Assembly (NCBI RefSeq): GCF_017963645.1
Contig: NZ_JAGMWN010000002.1
Location: 186,001 to 250,000, forward strand
From: Marivibrio halodurans
Lineage (GTDB): Bacteria; Pseudomonadota; Alphaproteobacteria; UBA8366; Aestuariispiraceae
Direction of reading: 5' to 3'
Length of the DNA: 64,000 bases
In this document: positions 34,034-42,753 of the stretch, in pieces
Numbering within the stretch: position 1 is the stretch's first letter
How the letters are laid out: every line of letters begins with the position of its first letter
Notes under the pieces: generated by a model
What the model saw: the letters and a program-made list of their open reading frames with translations, nothing else
Databases searched by the model: none
What the model was told of the DNA's origin: nothing
Program-made: the position numbers and the translations under genes

Positions 34034-34347
34034 AATAAGAAGCCGGGTGAAAGCAGACCCCAAAGCCCGGAGAAGCCGGCGATCGTGCCGCCAATTCCCA
34101 AGCACATCCGTCGCAATGATTTCACTGCGAAGACCCAGAGGACCGCGCCTGAATAGGTGAGGAAGCTCACCATCAAGCCGATCAATACAGCTTCGGCGCG
34201 GGCCATGGGAAGAACGAGGGAAAGACAAGCGGAAGCAGCTATAGCTAGCGCATATCCCCCTATTACGGCTGCACCAATCCGTAAGATGATCTCGCCAGTA
34301 CGTCCCGCTATTTTTCCGCTAGTCACAGATGCGAACGAACGATTCAT
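34030..34347 (-). CDS. DUF3649-like small membrane protein of siderophore operon
   Basis: A 105-residue protein with three hydrophobic segments (ILRIGAAVIGGYALAIAASACLSLVLP, AEAVLIGLMVSFLTYSGAVLWVFAV and MCLGIGGTIAGFSGLWGLL). The GGYALA and TYSGAVLWVFA elements and its place between a TonB receptor and a PepSY gene match DUF3649, a family tied to iron transport. GAGGA precedes the ATG. It lies 10 bases after the receptor stop and overlaps the PepSY start by ATGA, so the three genes are translated as a unit. Confidence 0.85.
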   Translation of the reverse strand: MNRSFASVTSGKIAGRTGEIILRIGAAVIGGYALAIAASACLSLVLPMARAEAVLIGLMVSFLTYSGAVLWVFAVKSLRRMCLGIGGTIAGFSGLWGLLSPGFLL

Positions 34348-34357
34348 CGCCGCATCC

Positions 34358-36823
34358 TCAGAAGTTCTTTCTCAGCGTGAGCCAGAAGCTTCGCGGTTCT
34401 CCGAAACGGTTGCCGAGCGACGTGCCTTGCAGTTTCTCGTAATAGGTTTCGTCAAGTATGTTGTTCACGGACAACGAAACGGAGGCATCCTCCGTTAGGT
34501 CGTAGCCGAGTTGCGCGTTGGCGACGACGTAACCATCCTCTTCGATCCGCAAATTGCCGGATTGGACGAAGAAACTGCTCGCAACTTTGCCGCCGCCCCC
34601 AATGCTTAGACCTTCTAGCGGGCCTTCATAGAATTTGTAGCGCGCCCAGAGATTGAACACGTGCTTTGGAATTGTTGGCCTGAACGCGGTGCCGGTTTGA
34701 CTGGCGGAGCCCTTGATATACTCACTCTCGGTATACGCGTAACCGGTGAGCAATTGCCAACCTTCGGCCGGGCTGCCGCTGATCTCGGCCTCGATGCCCC
34801 GGCTACGGACCTCCCCGGCGGAGATGGAGAAACCAGGATTATTGGGATCGGAAAGAGCGCGGTTCTGGTCTTGAACCTGAAATGCTGCGAGATGTCCGAT
34901 TAGGTTGTCGTTGAACAACCCAATTTTAACGCCTGCTTCATATTGATCTCCCACGCGGGGGGGCAGGACGTCGCCCGCCACGGTTGTGGCTGTTTGTGGC
35001 TGGAATATGCTCGCATAGCTGCCATAGAAGGAAGCCGCATCATTGGCGTCAATAACGATTGCCGCGTAGGGAGTTCCCTCTGCCTCAATGCTCGTGTCCG
35101 ACGTTGTCTGGCCGATAAGGTTATCTCGGGCTTCGGATTGCCACCAACTCAGTCTGCCGCCGAAGATACCCGTGAGCCATCCGGTCGGTTTCAGGCGCGC
35201 TTGACCGTAGAGGCCGTACTGCTCCGTATTCAATCCGCTGGCAGATGACGCTACGAAGTTGGGTTCCGGTATATCCGATCTCGGGGCATATACGTTGGTC
35301 GATGCAAATATACCGGAATCCCAGTAGTTCTTGTCGAAGTCTGAGTATTTGTAGTCAAAGCCCCCAAGCAGTTTCTGGGTCTGGCCGAATGCCTGCAAGG
35401 GAACATATCCATGCGCGTCGATGGATATGTCTTCTTGCTTGGAGTTGAATTTTTGCCCGTGCAGCTGGACCAATCCCGTATTCGGATCGGCGCCACCGCC
35501 CAGGGAAAAGGCATACTTACCGCCTGCGCTCCGATCCACATAACGTGTGGTCAACTGCAACTTCGCGCCATCATCGAAGCTGTGTTCGATATCAGCAAAA
35601 GTGCTCACGGTTTCAAGTTCGTAGCGGTTCCAGTCAGCCCCGATGAAGGTTGAACGATCGACATCCAGCAATTCGCCGTTATCGAACGTCGGTAATCCAT
35701 AAGATATGACGGCGTCATCTTGCTGATACGTGGAGCCGACAGACAACGTTGTCGATTCCGTAATGTCCGCTTCGATGGTGCCGTAAAGGACTGGTCGTTC
35801 CTTGCGCGCCACATCATAAAAGTACTCACGATCCTCATAGGCAGCGACGATACGACCTCTAACCCGCTTATTGTCAGTAAGCGGCCCCGTGACATCAGCT
35901 TCGCCACGATAGTAATTCCATGATCCGACGCGTGCCGCACCGCCGTAGGCAAAGTCATCCAGAGGACGCTTCCGGACAAAGTTGATTGCGCCACCAGGTT
36001 CTCCGGAACCTTGAAACAGTCCAGAAGGCCCTCGGAGAACCTCCACGCGATCGTAAGTATAGAGGTCGAGGCTTTTGCCGAATGAGTTATCGTTGCGTAC
36101 GGTGACTCCGTCGTATTGGAACGTATCTACTTCGAAGCCCCGCGAATAAACTGGAGAGCGGGTTTCATCGGTTCGCACGACATTCATACCGGTCGTTTGC
36201 CGCATGGCGTCTTCCAGTGAGGTGTAGTTGCGATCTTCCATGAGTTGGCGAGTAACGACGCTCACCGACTGTGGCGTTTCCCGGATGCTCGTCGGAATTT
36301 TTGAGCCGACAGAAACTTGTGATCCTGCATAGGAACCGGTCCCTTCTGTCTGGCCGGGGTCTCGGAGAGTGCTTCCTTCGACAGTAATGGGATCGAGCAC
36401 AATAGCGCTGCCGTTGTTGTCGCTAGGCCGTTCGATGGCGACGGTCGCGTCGTCGGAACGCGTGTAGATAAGGCCGCTCCCCGCCAGCAGGCGGTTCAGC
36501 GCCTCTTCGCTTGTCATCGGGCCGCGCACGGCGGGCGCGGTCAGGTCACGGGGAAGCGTGCCGTGGACCGTCACCTGCATTCCTGACTGCTGGCCGAACT
36601 GGGTGAGCGCCGTTGTCAAGGGCTGGGAGGGGAGATCGAATGCCTTCTCGTTGGAGAGTTGCACGACCTGGACTTGGCCGTCGACGGCCTGCGCCCGTGC
36701 CGGCGGCACTGCGACGACAATTGAAAGGGCGGTGGCGGAAAGGGCGGTGGCTATCGCCAGGGAAACACGTAAGGTCGCACCATGGCCGGTTCCTTCCGGT
36801 TGCTGTTCAATCCCGCAATTCAT
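34358..36823 (-). CDS. TonB-dependent siderophore receptor with STN domain (system 2)
   Basis: An 821-residue outer-membrane siderophore transporter. After a signal peptide (LAIATALSATALSIVVAVPPARAQA) comes the STN domain (KAFDLPSQPLTTALTQFGQQSGMQVTVHGTLPRDLTAPAVRGPMTSEEALNRLLAGSGLIY). Then come a TonB-box-like LDPITVEG and a plug with SIRETPQSVSVVTRQLMEDRNYTSLEDAMRQTTGMNV and YDRVEVLRGPSGLFQGSGEPGGAINFVRKRP. The barrel ends with RSFWLTLRKNF. The plug pattern is that of hydroxamate/catecholate-type siderophore receptors. TTGGAG lies 9 bases before the ATG. Base composition changes inside the gene: the signal/STN segment is GC-rich like the host, the plug and barrel are more AT-rich. Confidence 0.94.
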   Translation of the reverse strand: MNCGIEQQPEGTGHGATLRVSLAIATALSATALSIVVAVPPARAQAVDGQVQVVQLSNEKAFDLPSQPLTTALTQFGQQSGMQVTVHGTLPRDLTAPAVRGPMTSEEALNRLLAGSGLIYTRSDDATVAIERPSDNNGSAIVLDPITVEGSTLRDPGQTEGTGSYAGSQVSVGSKIPTSIRETPQSVSVVTRQLMEDRNYTSLEDAMRQTTGMNVVRTDETRSPVYSRGFEVDTFQYDGVTVRNDNSFGKSLDLYTYDRVEVLRGPSGLFQGSGEPGGAINFVRKRPLDDFAYGGAARVGSWNYYRGEADVTGPLTDNKRVRGRIVAAYEDREYFYDVARKERPVLYGTIEADITESTTLSVGSTYQQDDAVISYGLPTFDNGELLDVDRSTFIGADWNRYELETVSTFADIEHSFDDGAKLQLTTRYVDRSAGGKYAFSLGGGADPNTGLVQLHGQKFNSKQEDISIDAHGYVPLQAFGQTQKLLGGFDYKYSDFDKNYWDSGIFASTNVYAPRSDIPEPNFVASSASGLNTEQYGLYGQARLKPTGWLTGIFGGRLSWWQSEARDNLIGQTTSDTSIEAEGTPYAAIVIDANDAASFYGSYASIFQPQTATTVAGDVLPPRVGDQYEAGVKIGLFNDNLIGHLAAFQVQDQNRALSDPNNPGFSISAGEVRSRGIEAEISGSPAEGWQLLTGYAYTESEYIKGSASQTGTAFRPTIPKHVFNLWARYKFYEGPLEGLSIGGGGKVASSFFVQSGNLRIEEDGYVVANAQLGYDLTEDASVSLSVNNILDETYYEKLQGTSLGNRFGEPRSFWLTLRKNF

Positions 36824-36870
36824 CCAACATCTCCAACAAGTGTTTCGTGTTCAGGCGCATATGTTGAAAG

Positions 36871-36891
36871 CGCGAATGAGAGGCATTCGCG
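36871..36891 (-). promoter_or_regulatory. Palindrome CGCGAATG-N5-CATTCGCG upstream of receptor gene 2
   Basis: Perfect 8-bp arms flank AGAGG, 48 bases before the receptor start and 14 bases after the CGT of the putative ECF promoter. The inner 19 bases resemble the Fur-like site at 3021-3039 in layout (GCRAAT at one end, ATTCGC at the other). It may be a second iron-responsive operator, or the terminator hairpin of the upstream fecR-type gene. The T-run after it is weak. Confidence 0.5.
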
Positions 36892-36905
36892 TATTCAATC
36901 ACGAA

Positions 36906-36941
36906 ACGCTGTGGGAGATTTCAATTCCAGAAAAAGTTCCG
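36906..36941 (-). promoter_or_regulatory. Putative FecI-type ECF promoter of receptor gene 2
   Basis: Read on the minus strand, CGGAACTTTTTCTG (36941-36928) is followed by GAAT and, after 15 bases, CGT (36908-36906). The element and spacing equal those before receptor gene 1 at 4819-4854. The sequences between and around them differ, so the match is not just recent duplication of a whole region. Confidence 0.65.
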
Positions 36942-36974
36942 ACTTTCTCGTAACCCCCTGGAATCAAGAGCGGC

Positions 36975-38033
36975 CTAAAAACGAGAGACGACGAGAAGCC
37001 AGGGGCTGAACGCGCGGACTACGGCCTTCTGGGAACGGGCGATAGCGCGAAGCGCGGCTTCGGAATCGGTCAGATTGTAGACGCCGGTCACGGGCTCGTC
37101 GCCGAGCGAGCCGTCGGCGATAATAATCGCCCCCGAATGGTAACGGCGCAGTCGATCGACGACGTCGGCGAATGCCTGATCCTGCGCGATGAGCTGGTTT
37201 TGACGCCAGGCACCGATTTCCGATACGGGCTGCCGGCCAAATCGTGCATGCCCCGACAGGCCCACGCGCACGAACTCACCCGCCTGTAGGGCCTCCGCCA
37301 CGGGTGAGGTGCCTTCCCCCAGATCGACCCGGACGACGCCATGGACGACGCCCACTTCGGCGCCCCGGTCGCTGTGGGTGACGTTGAAGGCGGTGCCCAG
37401 GACGGTCACACGAACGGCGCCCGCCGACACCCGGAACGGCAGGTCCGCATTGGGCCGAACGTCGAGGAATATCTCTCCTTCGAGCAACCGGATGCTGCGT
37501 TCCGTGTCCGTGTAATCGACGGCGATGGCGCTGCCGGGGGCCACGGTGACCGTGCTGTCGTCCGGTAGGCGGATCGTGCGTGTCTTGGCGACGTCGGTTG
37601 TGTAGTCGGCATTCAGGGTGCGCATGACCTCGGGCCCCGCGACCGTGGCCGCGACCGTGGCGGCGGCGGCCACCCCGGCGAGGGTCAAAACCTTCCGGCG
37701 GTTGACGCGGCGGGCGGGAGGCGGGGACCATGTCGCGTCGCCGGTCGTCGCGTGCCTCGCGGGATGGGCGGCACGCGTATGCATGTCACCCGGAGCCGCG
37801 CGGACCCGTTGAAGGAATGGCTCCCAGCTCTCCGCGTGGGTCGGTACCGCGCCGCCGACGGCTTGTGCCATCCGTTGCGTTTCCGCCCACGCGGCGGCGT
37901 TGACGGGCTCCGCGAGCCAGCTCTCGAACTCACGTCGAAGCTTGCCGTCATTCGGGGCTTCTTGAAGGGAAATCATCCAGAGGCTGGCTGCTCTCGATGC
38001 TTCCTGCTCAATCGAATGGTTCTGTCGGGACAT
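36975..38033 (-). CDS. FecR-type anti-sigma/signal transducer with Tat-like anchor (system 2)
   Basis: A 352-residue inner-membrane regulator. The N-terminal FecR_N-like block reads ASLWMISLQEAPNDGKLRREFESWLAEPVNAAAWAE. The membrane segment is preceded by a twin-arginine motif (NRRKVLTLAGVAAAATVAATVA), consistent with Tat insertion reported for some FecR proteins. The FecR domain has ADYTTDVAKTRTIRLPDDSTVTVAPGSAIAVDY and VRVTVLGTAFNVTHSDRGAEVGVVHGVVRVDLGEG. The C-terminal lobe has VTGVYNLTDSEAALRAIARS, parallel to VTGVYDLSQPLRALRAV in the system 1 protein. It lies between the sigma gene and the receptor. Confidence 0.92.
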   Translation of the reverse strand: MSRQNHSIEQEASRAASLWMISLQEAPNDGKLRREFESWLAEPVNAAAWAETQRMAQAVGGAVPTHAESWEPFLQRVRAAPGDMHTRAAHPARHATTGDATWSPPPARRVNRRKVLTLAGVAAAATVAATVAGPEVMRTLNADYTTDVAKTRTIRLPDDSTVTVAPGSAIAVDYTDTERSIRLLEGEIFLDVRPNADLPFRVSAGAVRVTVLGTAFNVTHSDRGAEVGVVHGVVRVDLGEGTSPVAEALQAGEFVRVGLSGHARFGRQPVSEIGAWRQNQLIAQDQAFADVVDRLRRYHSGAIIIADGSLGDEPVTGVYNLTDSEAALRAIARSQKAVVRAFSPWLLVVSRF

Positions 38034-38158
38034 ACCCTTCTCTCAGCCCTGCATTGAGTGAGCTTTATGGTTCCTGCCTCGGGGAGCGCATCGCACGGCT
38101 TCCTCTACACAAAACGCATGACGCAGGGCAGGCTTCCAAAAATAATCGGGTGCGAGGG

Positions 38159-38671
38159 TCATGATCGGGCAAGGCGCTGTTTGCAATGCTCCGCCCCGTC
38201 GATGACGAGGGTCTGTGCAAGCGACACGGAAATATTCAGGTAGGCGGCGATTTCCTTAAGGGTCGCGCCGCCGAAACGATGCATCTCGAAAGCGATGCGG
38301 GTGCGTTCCGGGAGTTCCGCCATGGCTTCCATGACGCACCGAATTTCGTCGCGATAAAGCGCGATGGTTTCCGGCGACGGCATCCCGTCGGGAGAGGTCT
38401 CGGCGGCCTCTTCGAATCCATCCCTGGCGATCAGCCGGTGCTCACGCGTAAGGCGCCGCTGTCCATCGACGGCAAGGTTCCGGACGATACGGTAGAGATA
38501 TCCCTTGGCATCCTCGAGGAACTTGCCTTTGTGGGCCTCGTCGAACCGCAGCCACGCTTCCTGGACAATATCCTCCGCCTGCGCCCGGTTCCCGGTGATG
38601 CTGCTGGCATAATCGACCAAGGCGCGCTGATAGGCCGCGAATAGGGCGAGTGCATTAGAATTCTTGGCCAA
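38159..38671 (-). CDS. FecI-type ECF RNA polymerase sigma factor (system 2)
   Basis: A 170-residue sigma factor. Region 2 is YQRALVDYASSITGNRAQAEDIVQEAWLRFDEAHKGKFLEDAKGYLYRIVRNLAVDGQRR. Region 4 is MAELPERTRIAFEMHRFGGATLKEIAAYLNISVSLAQTLVIDGAEHCKQRLA. The start codon is TTG, with GGAAG close upstream. The FecR-type gene follows 125 bases downstream on the same strand. A sigma-70-type promoter and a Fur-box-like palindrome lie upstream (38751-38797). Confidence 0.92.
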   Translation of the reverse strand: MAKNSNALALFAAYQRALVDYASSITGNRAQAEDIVQEAWLRFDEAHKGKFLEDAKGYLYRIVRNLAVDGQRRLTREHRLIARDGFEEAAETSPDGMPSPETIALYRDEIRCVMEAMAELPERTRIAFEMHRFGGATLKEIAAYLNISVSLAQTLVIDGAEHCKQRLARS

Positions 38672-38750
38672 CGCTTCCGAGCCCCTCCTCCTCAGGCAAG
38701 CGTAATCCCAGCATGGACGATCATCGCATCATGCCGCAAACAGGATATCG

Positions 38751-38797
38751 TTGAGAATGATTCGCAATACTATAGAAGGCCCATCCAGCCACCGCAA
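38751..38797 (-). promoter_or_regulatory. Promoter with Fur-box-like operator for fecI-type gene 2
   Basis: On the minus strand TTGCGG (38797-38792) and TATAGT (38774-38769) are separated by exactly 17 bases. Immediately after the -10 is TTGCGAATCATTCTCAA (38767-38751; plus-strand TTGAGAATGATTCGCAA), a near-perfect inverted repeat of the GAGAATGATTCTC Fur-box type. This would let Fur block initiation. Confidence 0.65.
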
Positions 38798-38847
38798 GAA
38801 TTGTTCAATCCGGCCCAATAGGCAGAAGCCAGTCCGGCGGTCGGTCG

Positions 38848-41800
38848 TCAGCTCGCGCGGAACGGGTTGCCGATGACGATGCGGTAGAAGCCCTGGCTGT
38901 CGTCGATGCCGGCCAGTTTCAGGTGGACGAAGACGGGGCGGGCCCGGTCGTGGTCCGGCCAATAGCCGAAATAGGCGCCCTGGTTGATCTCCGGGCGCAG
39001 GGCGTGGAAGAAGCTGGAATCCTCCGGCGCGCGGCGGTTGGTGAAGCCGCCGTGGTCGCTGGGCAGGCGGTCCTCGATGGCGCTGGCGACCTCCTCGAAG
39101 CGCCGGCGCGCGGCCGTAGGGTCGCCGATCGGGCGGCTGTCGATCTGCAGGGCGACGAGGCGCCCACCGGCGCGCCGGTCGAACTGCCCGACCACGACCG
39201 AGGCATCGTCGAGCCATGCGTCGGTCCGGAGCTTGCAGGCGGTGAAGCCGTCGCCGATGTCCTTGCAGCGCTCGATCCGCGCGGCCAGCGTGTCCATCGT
39301 GTCGGTCCAGCTCATGCCGAACATCAGCGCGCGATAGCGCTGTTCCTGGGCGGCGAGCAGCAGGGTTTCCTGCAATTCCGGGCGGCCCGCGCGATGGGCG
39401 AAGTCCGCCGCCGTGCGCCCGTCTTCCGTCGCCTTGCCGGGGTCGGCGCCGGCGGCGAGCAGCGTCTCCGCGATGTCCGCGCGCCCGCGCAGCGCCGCGC
39501 GCATCAGCGGCGTCAGCCCGTCGATCCGCGCGTCGATATCGACGCCCTTGCCGTCCAGCAGCCAATCGACCGTGCCCGCCAGTTCCGGGCGGTCGGCGTT
39601 CGCGATGGCCGCATGCAGCGCCGCCGGCGTGGGGGCGAGCCCGCGCGCCATCAACATATCGGCGATGCGGCGCCGCCCGCGCAGGACGGCATGATCGACC
39701 AGCCCCCGCTCGCCCGCGCCATAGCGGTCGTCGGCGACGATGGTGAAATGGGAGAGCGTCGCGACCGGGACATCGGCGGTCAGCCGCTCGACCTCCTCGA
39801 TCCGGCCCTGATCGATGGCGGTGGCGATGGTGGCGGCCTTGCTGTCGGCATCCTGGGGCTTGCGCGGCACGGAGGCGGTTTGAACCCGGGCGGCGGCCTC
39901 GGCCGTTTCGGTCGTATCTGCGGTCACGACCGTCGGCGGCGGTGGCGTCGGCTTGACCCGGGGGACCGGTGGCGGGTTCCCGGCGCTCGGGTCCCCGGCC
40001 GTGGGAAGCGGCGCCGCCTTGGCGGTCAGGCCGGCCACTTCGATCGCCTCTTGCGGCGCGGCGGTTCGGGGGGTGGGGGCGGGCGCCTCGACATTGGAGT
40101 CGCCGCGTGGGGCGGTGCCGGTGGATGCGGACTCGACCGGCGCCAGCGGCGCGCCCGCCGCCGTCTTGAGCGCGGCCGCGCCGTTCGCGGCCCTCCCCGG
40201 CTCCCTTCCAGGGCGGTTCGCATCGTTATTATCGGCCACGGCCTCGGGGCCTGCATCGGGTCCGTCTTCAGGATGTAGAAGGTCGTTCTCGGCGATGGCG
40301 CGGGGTCCGGTGACGGTAGGGGCGACGGTAGGGGCGACGGTGGGGGCGTCGGGAAGGGCGGAGGGCGGCGCCATCATCGGCACGGCGGAGGCGACGGCGA
40401 CCGGCGCGCCGCTTCTGTCCCCCGCCGCCGGCGCGGTGGCGGCCTGTCCGTCCATGTCGGGTGTTTCCGTGCCCTGCGTTGCCGGACCTTGTGCTTGCGT
40501 ATCCGTGTGGCGCGGTTCCTCCTGCGGCGGGCGGGGGCCGGTCGCCAATCTGATCCATCCCTCGCGCTCCGCCCGGATGGCCTCCAGCCGGCCGAGCAGC
40601 AGCGGATGCGCGGCGGCGATCTCCATCGGCCCGGCGGCGCAGTCCGGCTGTGGGTCGAGCGAGGCCCCACGCTCCGCCAGGATCGAGGCGGCGCGCGCCA
40701 TCCCGGCCGATGCCGCCGCCGAAAGCGGCGTGACGCAGCCATAGGTCCCGCCCGCGAGATCGACCGGCGCGCCCGCGTCGAGCATCCGGGCGAGCGCCAG
40801 CGACAAGCCCTCCGCCGCCGCGCGGTGCAGGACCGACCGGCCGTCGGGGCCCGGCAGCGTCGGGTCGGCACCCGCCTGGAGCAACAGCGAGACGGCCTGG
40901 AGATTGCCCCCCCGCGCCGCGCGCAGCAGCAGCGGCGTGCCTTCCGAATCGCGCGCGTTCGGGTTGGCCCCGGCGGCGAGCCGCCCGTGCAGCGCGGCGA
41001 TATCCCCGGCCGCGACCGCCTCGTCCAGCGAAAGGTCGGGCGCCAGCACGCGCAGATCGCGCAGCGCGGCGGCGTAGAGGTCGGCGGCGCGGTCCGGCGC
41101 CGCCGCCGAAATGGCGAGGCCGATCGCGATGGCGCCGGCGAAAACGCCGCTCATCAAGGCCACGCGGCCGTCCGGCCGGCGCGCGCGCTCCTCCGCGCGG
41201 CCCCGGCGGCGCCCGACGCGGGCGAGCAATCCCCGGTCGCGCCCGGCCTTGCGCGTATCGTCCGACGGCTCGTCGCGTTGGCGGCGGGCGAAGACGCGCG
41301 CGTCCTCCCGCTCCACCGCGAGGCCGGCTTTCGCCGGCTTCCCGGCTTTTTCCCCGATGCCCCGGGGGGCTTCCTCGTGATCCGCCTCGTCGATCGCGGC
41401 ATGCGCGGCCTCCGAGATGCGCCAGCCGCCGACATCCCAGCTTCCGTCGTCGAGACGGCGCGCGGGCACGCGGCGATCCGGGACCGGCGGGCCCGAGGTG
41501 CGCCGGGTCCGCTCCTCCAGCACCTCCTTCAGGGGCAGGGGATGCTGGCGGTCGGCCTCGTCCTCCTCCGCTTCGGGCCAGAGCAGAAGTTGCGGCATCT
41601 GGTCGGGCGCGGGCTCGCCCTCGTCGGGTTGCGCGCGCGCGGCGGCGGGGAAGGGCGTGCCGTCCGGCGTCAGCACCTGACCGTCGCGCACCGTCACGAT
41701 ATGCTGATAGTCGGTCGCGCCGGTGATGGGCGAAATCTCGGCCTGGATCAGGCGCAGTTCATCATAGCGGCCCCGGCCGACCAGCACGCCGAGACGCGCG

Positions 41801-41913
41801 ATCGCCGCCTGCCCATCCTCGATATCCTCAAGATTCTGCCAATAGACGCCGCTGCGGCCCTGAATCCAGAAGGTCCGCCCGACCGCGCCGCCCATGTTCT
41901 CCCGCTCGGTCAT
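38848..41913 (-). CDS. Large ankyrin-repeat membrane protein
   Basis: A protein of 1021 residues from MTERENMGGAV; MGGAVGRTFW six codons later is an alternative start. A cytoplasmic N-terminal region of about 245 residues includes a segment with GRTFWIQGRSGVYWQNL and an Arg-rich stretch. One membrane helix follows (VALMSGVFAGAIAIGLAISAA). Ankyrin block one lies at roughly 330-430 (TPLLLRAARGGNLQAVSLLLQAGADPTLPGPDGRSVLHRAA). A Pro/Thr/Ala-rich linker of some 250 residues then contains a three-fold VAPT repeat. Ankyrin block two (LTPLMRAALRGRADIAETLLAAGADPGKATEDGRTAADFA) is followed by a C-terminal domain of unknown type. The C-terminal two thirds should face the periplasm. The partner is unknown. 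Confidence 0.85.
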   Translation of the reverse strand: MTERENMGGAVGRTFWIQGRSGVYWQNLEDIEDGQAAIARLGVLVGRGRYDELRLIQAEISPITGATDYQHIVTVRDGQVLTPDGTPFPAAARAQPDEGEPAPDQMPQLLLWPEAEEDEADRQHPLPLKEVLEERTRRTSGPPVPDRRVPARRLDDGSWDVGGWRISEAAHAAIDEADHEEAPRGIGEKAGKPAKAGLAVEREDARVFARRQRDEPSDDTRKAGRDRGLLARVGRRRGRAEERARRPDGRVALMSGVFAGAIAIGLAISAAAPDRAADLYAAALRDLRVLAPDLSLDEAVAAGDIAALHGRLAAGANPNARDSEGTPLLLRAARGGNLQAVSLLLQAGADPTLPGPDGRSVLHRAAAEGLSLALARMLDAGAPVDLAGGTYGCVTPLSAAASAGMARAASILAERGASLDPQPDCAAGPMEIAAAHPLLLGRLEAIRAEREGWIRLATGPRPPQEEPRHTDTQAQGPATQGTETPDMDGQAATAPAAGDRSGAPVAVASAVPMMAPPSALPDAPTVAPTVAPTVTGPRAIAENDLLHPEDGPDAGPEAVADNNDANRPGREPGRAANGAAALKTAAGAPLAPVESASTGTAPRGDSNVEAPAPTPRTAAPQEAIEVAGLTAKAAPLPTAGDPSAGNPPPVPRVKPTPPPPTVVTADTTETAEAAARVQTASVPRKPQDADSKAATIATAIDQGRIEEVERLTADVPVATLSHFTIVADDRYGAGERGLVDHAVLRGRRRIADMLMARGLAPTPAALHAAIANADRPELAGTVDWLLDGKGVDIDARIDGLTPLMRAALRGRADIAETLLAAGADPGKATEDGRTAADFAHRAGRPELQETLLLAAQEQRYRALMFGMSWTDTMDTLAARIERCKDIGDGFTACKLRTDAWLDDASVVVGQFDRRAGGRLVALQIDSRPIGDPTAARRRFEEVASAIEDRLPSDHGGFTNRRAPEDSSFFHALRPEINQGAYFGYWPDHDRARPVFVHLKLAGIDDSQGFYRIVIGNPFRAS

Positions 41914-42237
41914 CGGCTCCGCTATGCGTTCCGACCCGCGCCGGCCCGGGGACCGGGCGCGCGGCTCCATCAAGATAGATCAATGGAGCATGCTATATAC
42001 GGTGTTTCCATGGGGGCAACCGACAAGATTTAGAAGTATCCGCAAGTCCGGGGCGGTGAGTCCGAAAGTGAATCACGTGCCTTTGAAATCAGGAACTTCC
42101 CCTTGGCGCGGGAACGAAAACGGGGTGAATGGTGATTCATGGCGGTGGCGGAGATGGGGCGGAATGCACCGCCCGGCCGCCCGCTTTCCACCAAATGATT
42201 CGCGCGGTCGCGGATCGGGGTGTCCTGTTCCCCGGCT
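41914..42237. other. Intergenic region upstream of the ankyrin gene, no gene seen
   Basis: A 324-base stretch, AT-richer near 41975-42130, between the ankyrin start and the folB end on the same strand. It contains the short inverted repeat TGAAT-GGTG-ATTCA (42126-42139). It probably carries the ankyrin promoter and the folB terminator, but no consensus boxes or T-tailed hairpin were identified. Confidence 0.5.
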
Positions 42238-42753
42238 CTATTCCCCGGCCGGGCGGACGCAGACGACCTCCACCCCGACGGAGCCGGCGTTCTTCAACGC
42301 CTCCGGTTTCTCGATCCGGACGACCGCGCGCAGGATACGCTCGTCCTCCAGGCAGAGTTGGGCGATCCGATGGGCGAGGGTTTCGACGAGACGGACATGA
42401 CCCTCCGCCGCCAGGGCGCGGATACGCTCGGCGATGCTGGCATAGCAGGGGACGGCGGCATAATCGTCGGCCTCCCAATCCTCCAGCCCCCGGGCGTCGA
42501 GTTCCAGATTGATGCGGATTGGCTGCACCGCGTCATGCTCATGATCGAATACACCGATCGACCAGGCGATATCGAGGTCGCGCACCAGGATGCGATAGGT
42601 CGGCGCGGGCGCGATCTTGTCCGGAGCCGGGGTCGGGCGCGGGCTCGACGCGGGGCTGCCCTCGCCGAGCCGGTCGGAGCGCTGGCTGCGGTTCTCCTGC
42701 TCCAAGGCGGTGGCGGCGCTCGCGATCGCGGTGCTGTTGGCAACGATGCGCAT
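42238..42753 (-). CDS. folB: Dihydroneopterin aldolase-like protein
   Basis: A 171-residue FolB-type protein for conversion of dihydroneopterin to 6-hydroxymethyl-dihydropterin plus glycolaldehyde in folate synthesis. The domain starts after a poorly conserved 50-residue N-terminal extension: YRILVRDLDIAWSIGVFDHEHDAVQPIRINLELDARG, then DDYAAVPCYASIAERIRALAAEGHVRLVETLAHRIAQLCLEDERILRAVVRIEKPEAL. The LVETLAHRIA element and KPEAL near the end are family signatures. AGGGA lies upstream of the chosen ATG. It is divergent from folP, so the folate genes are clustered but split over two transcripts. Confidence 0.88.
   Translation of the reverse strand: MRIVANSTAIASAATALEQENRSQRSDRLGEGSPASSPRPTPAPDKIAPAPTYRILVRDLDIAWSIGVFDHEHDAVQPIRINLELDARGLEDWEADDYAAVPCYASIAERIRALAAEGHVRLVETLAHRIAQLCLEDERILRAVVRIEKPEALKNAGSVGVEVVCVRPAGE

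Noticed and set aside
32385-38671. Complete mobile element or genomic island around system 2
   Set aside because: No integrase, transposase, tRNA target or flanking direct repeats were found, only a composition shift.
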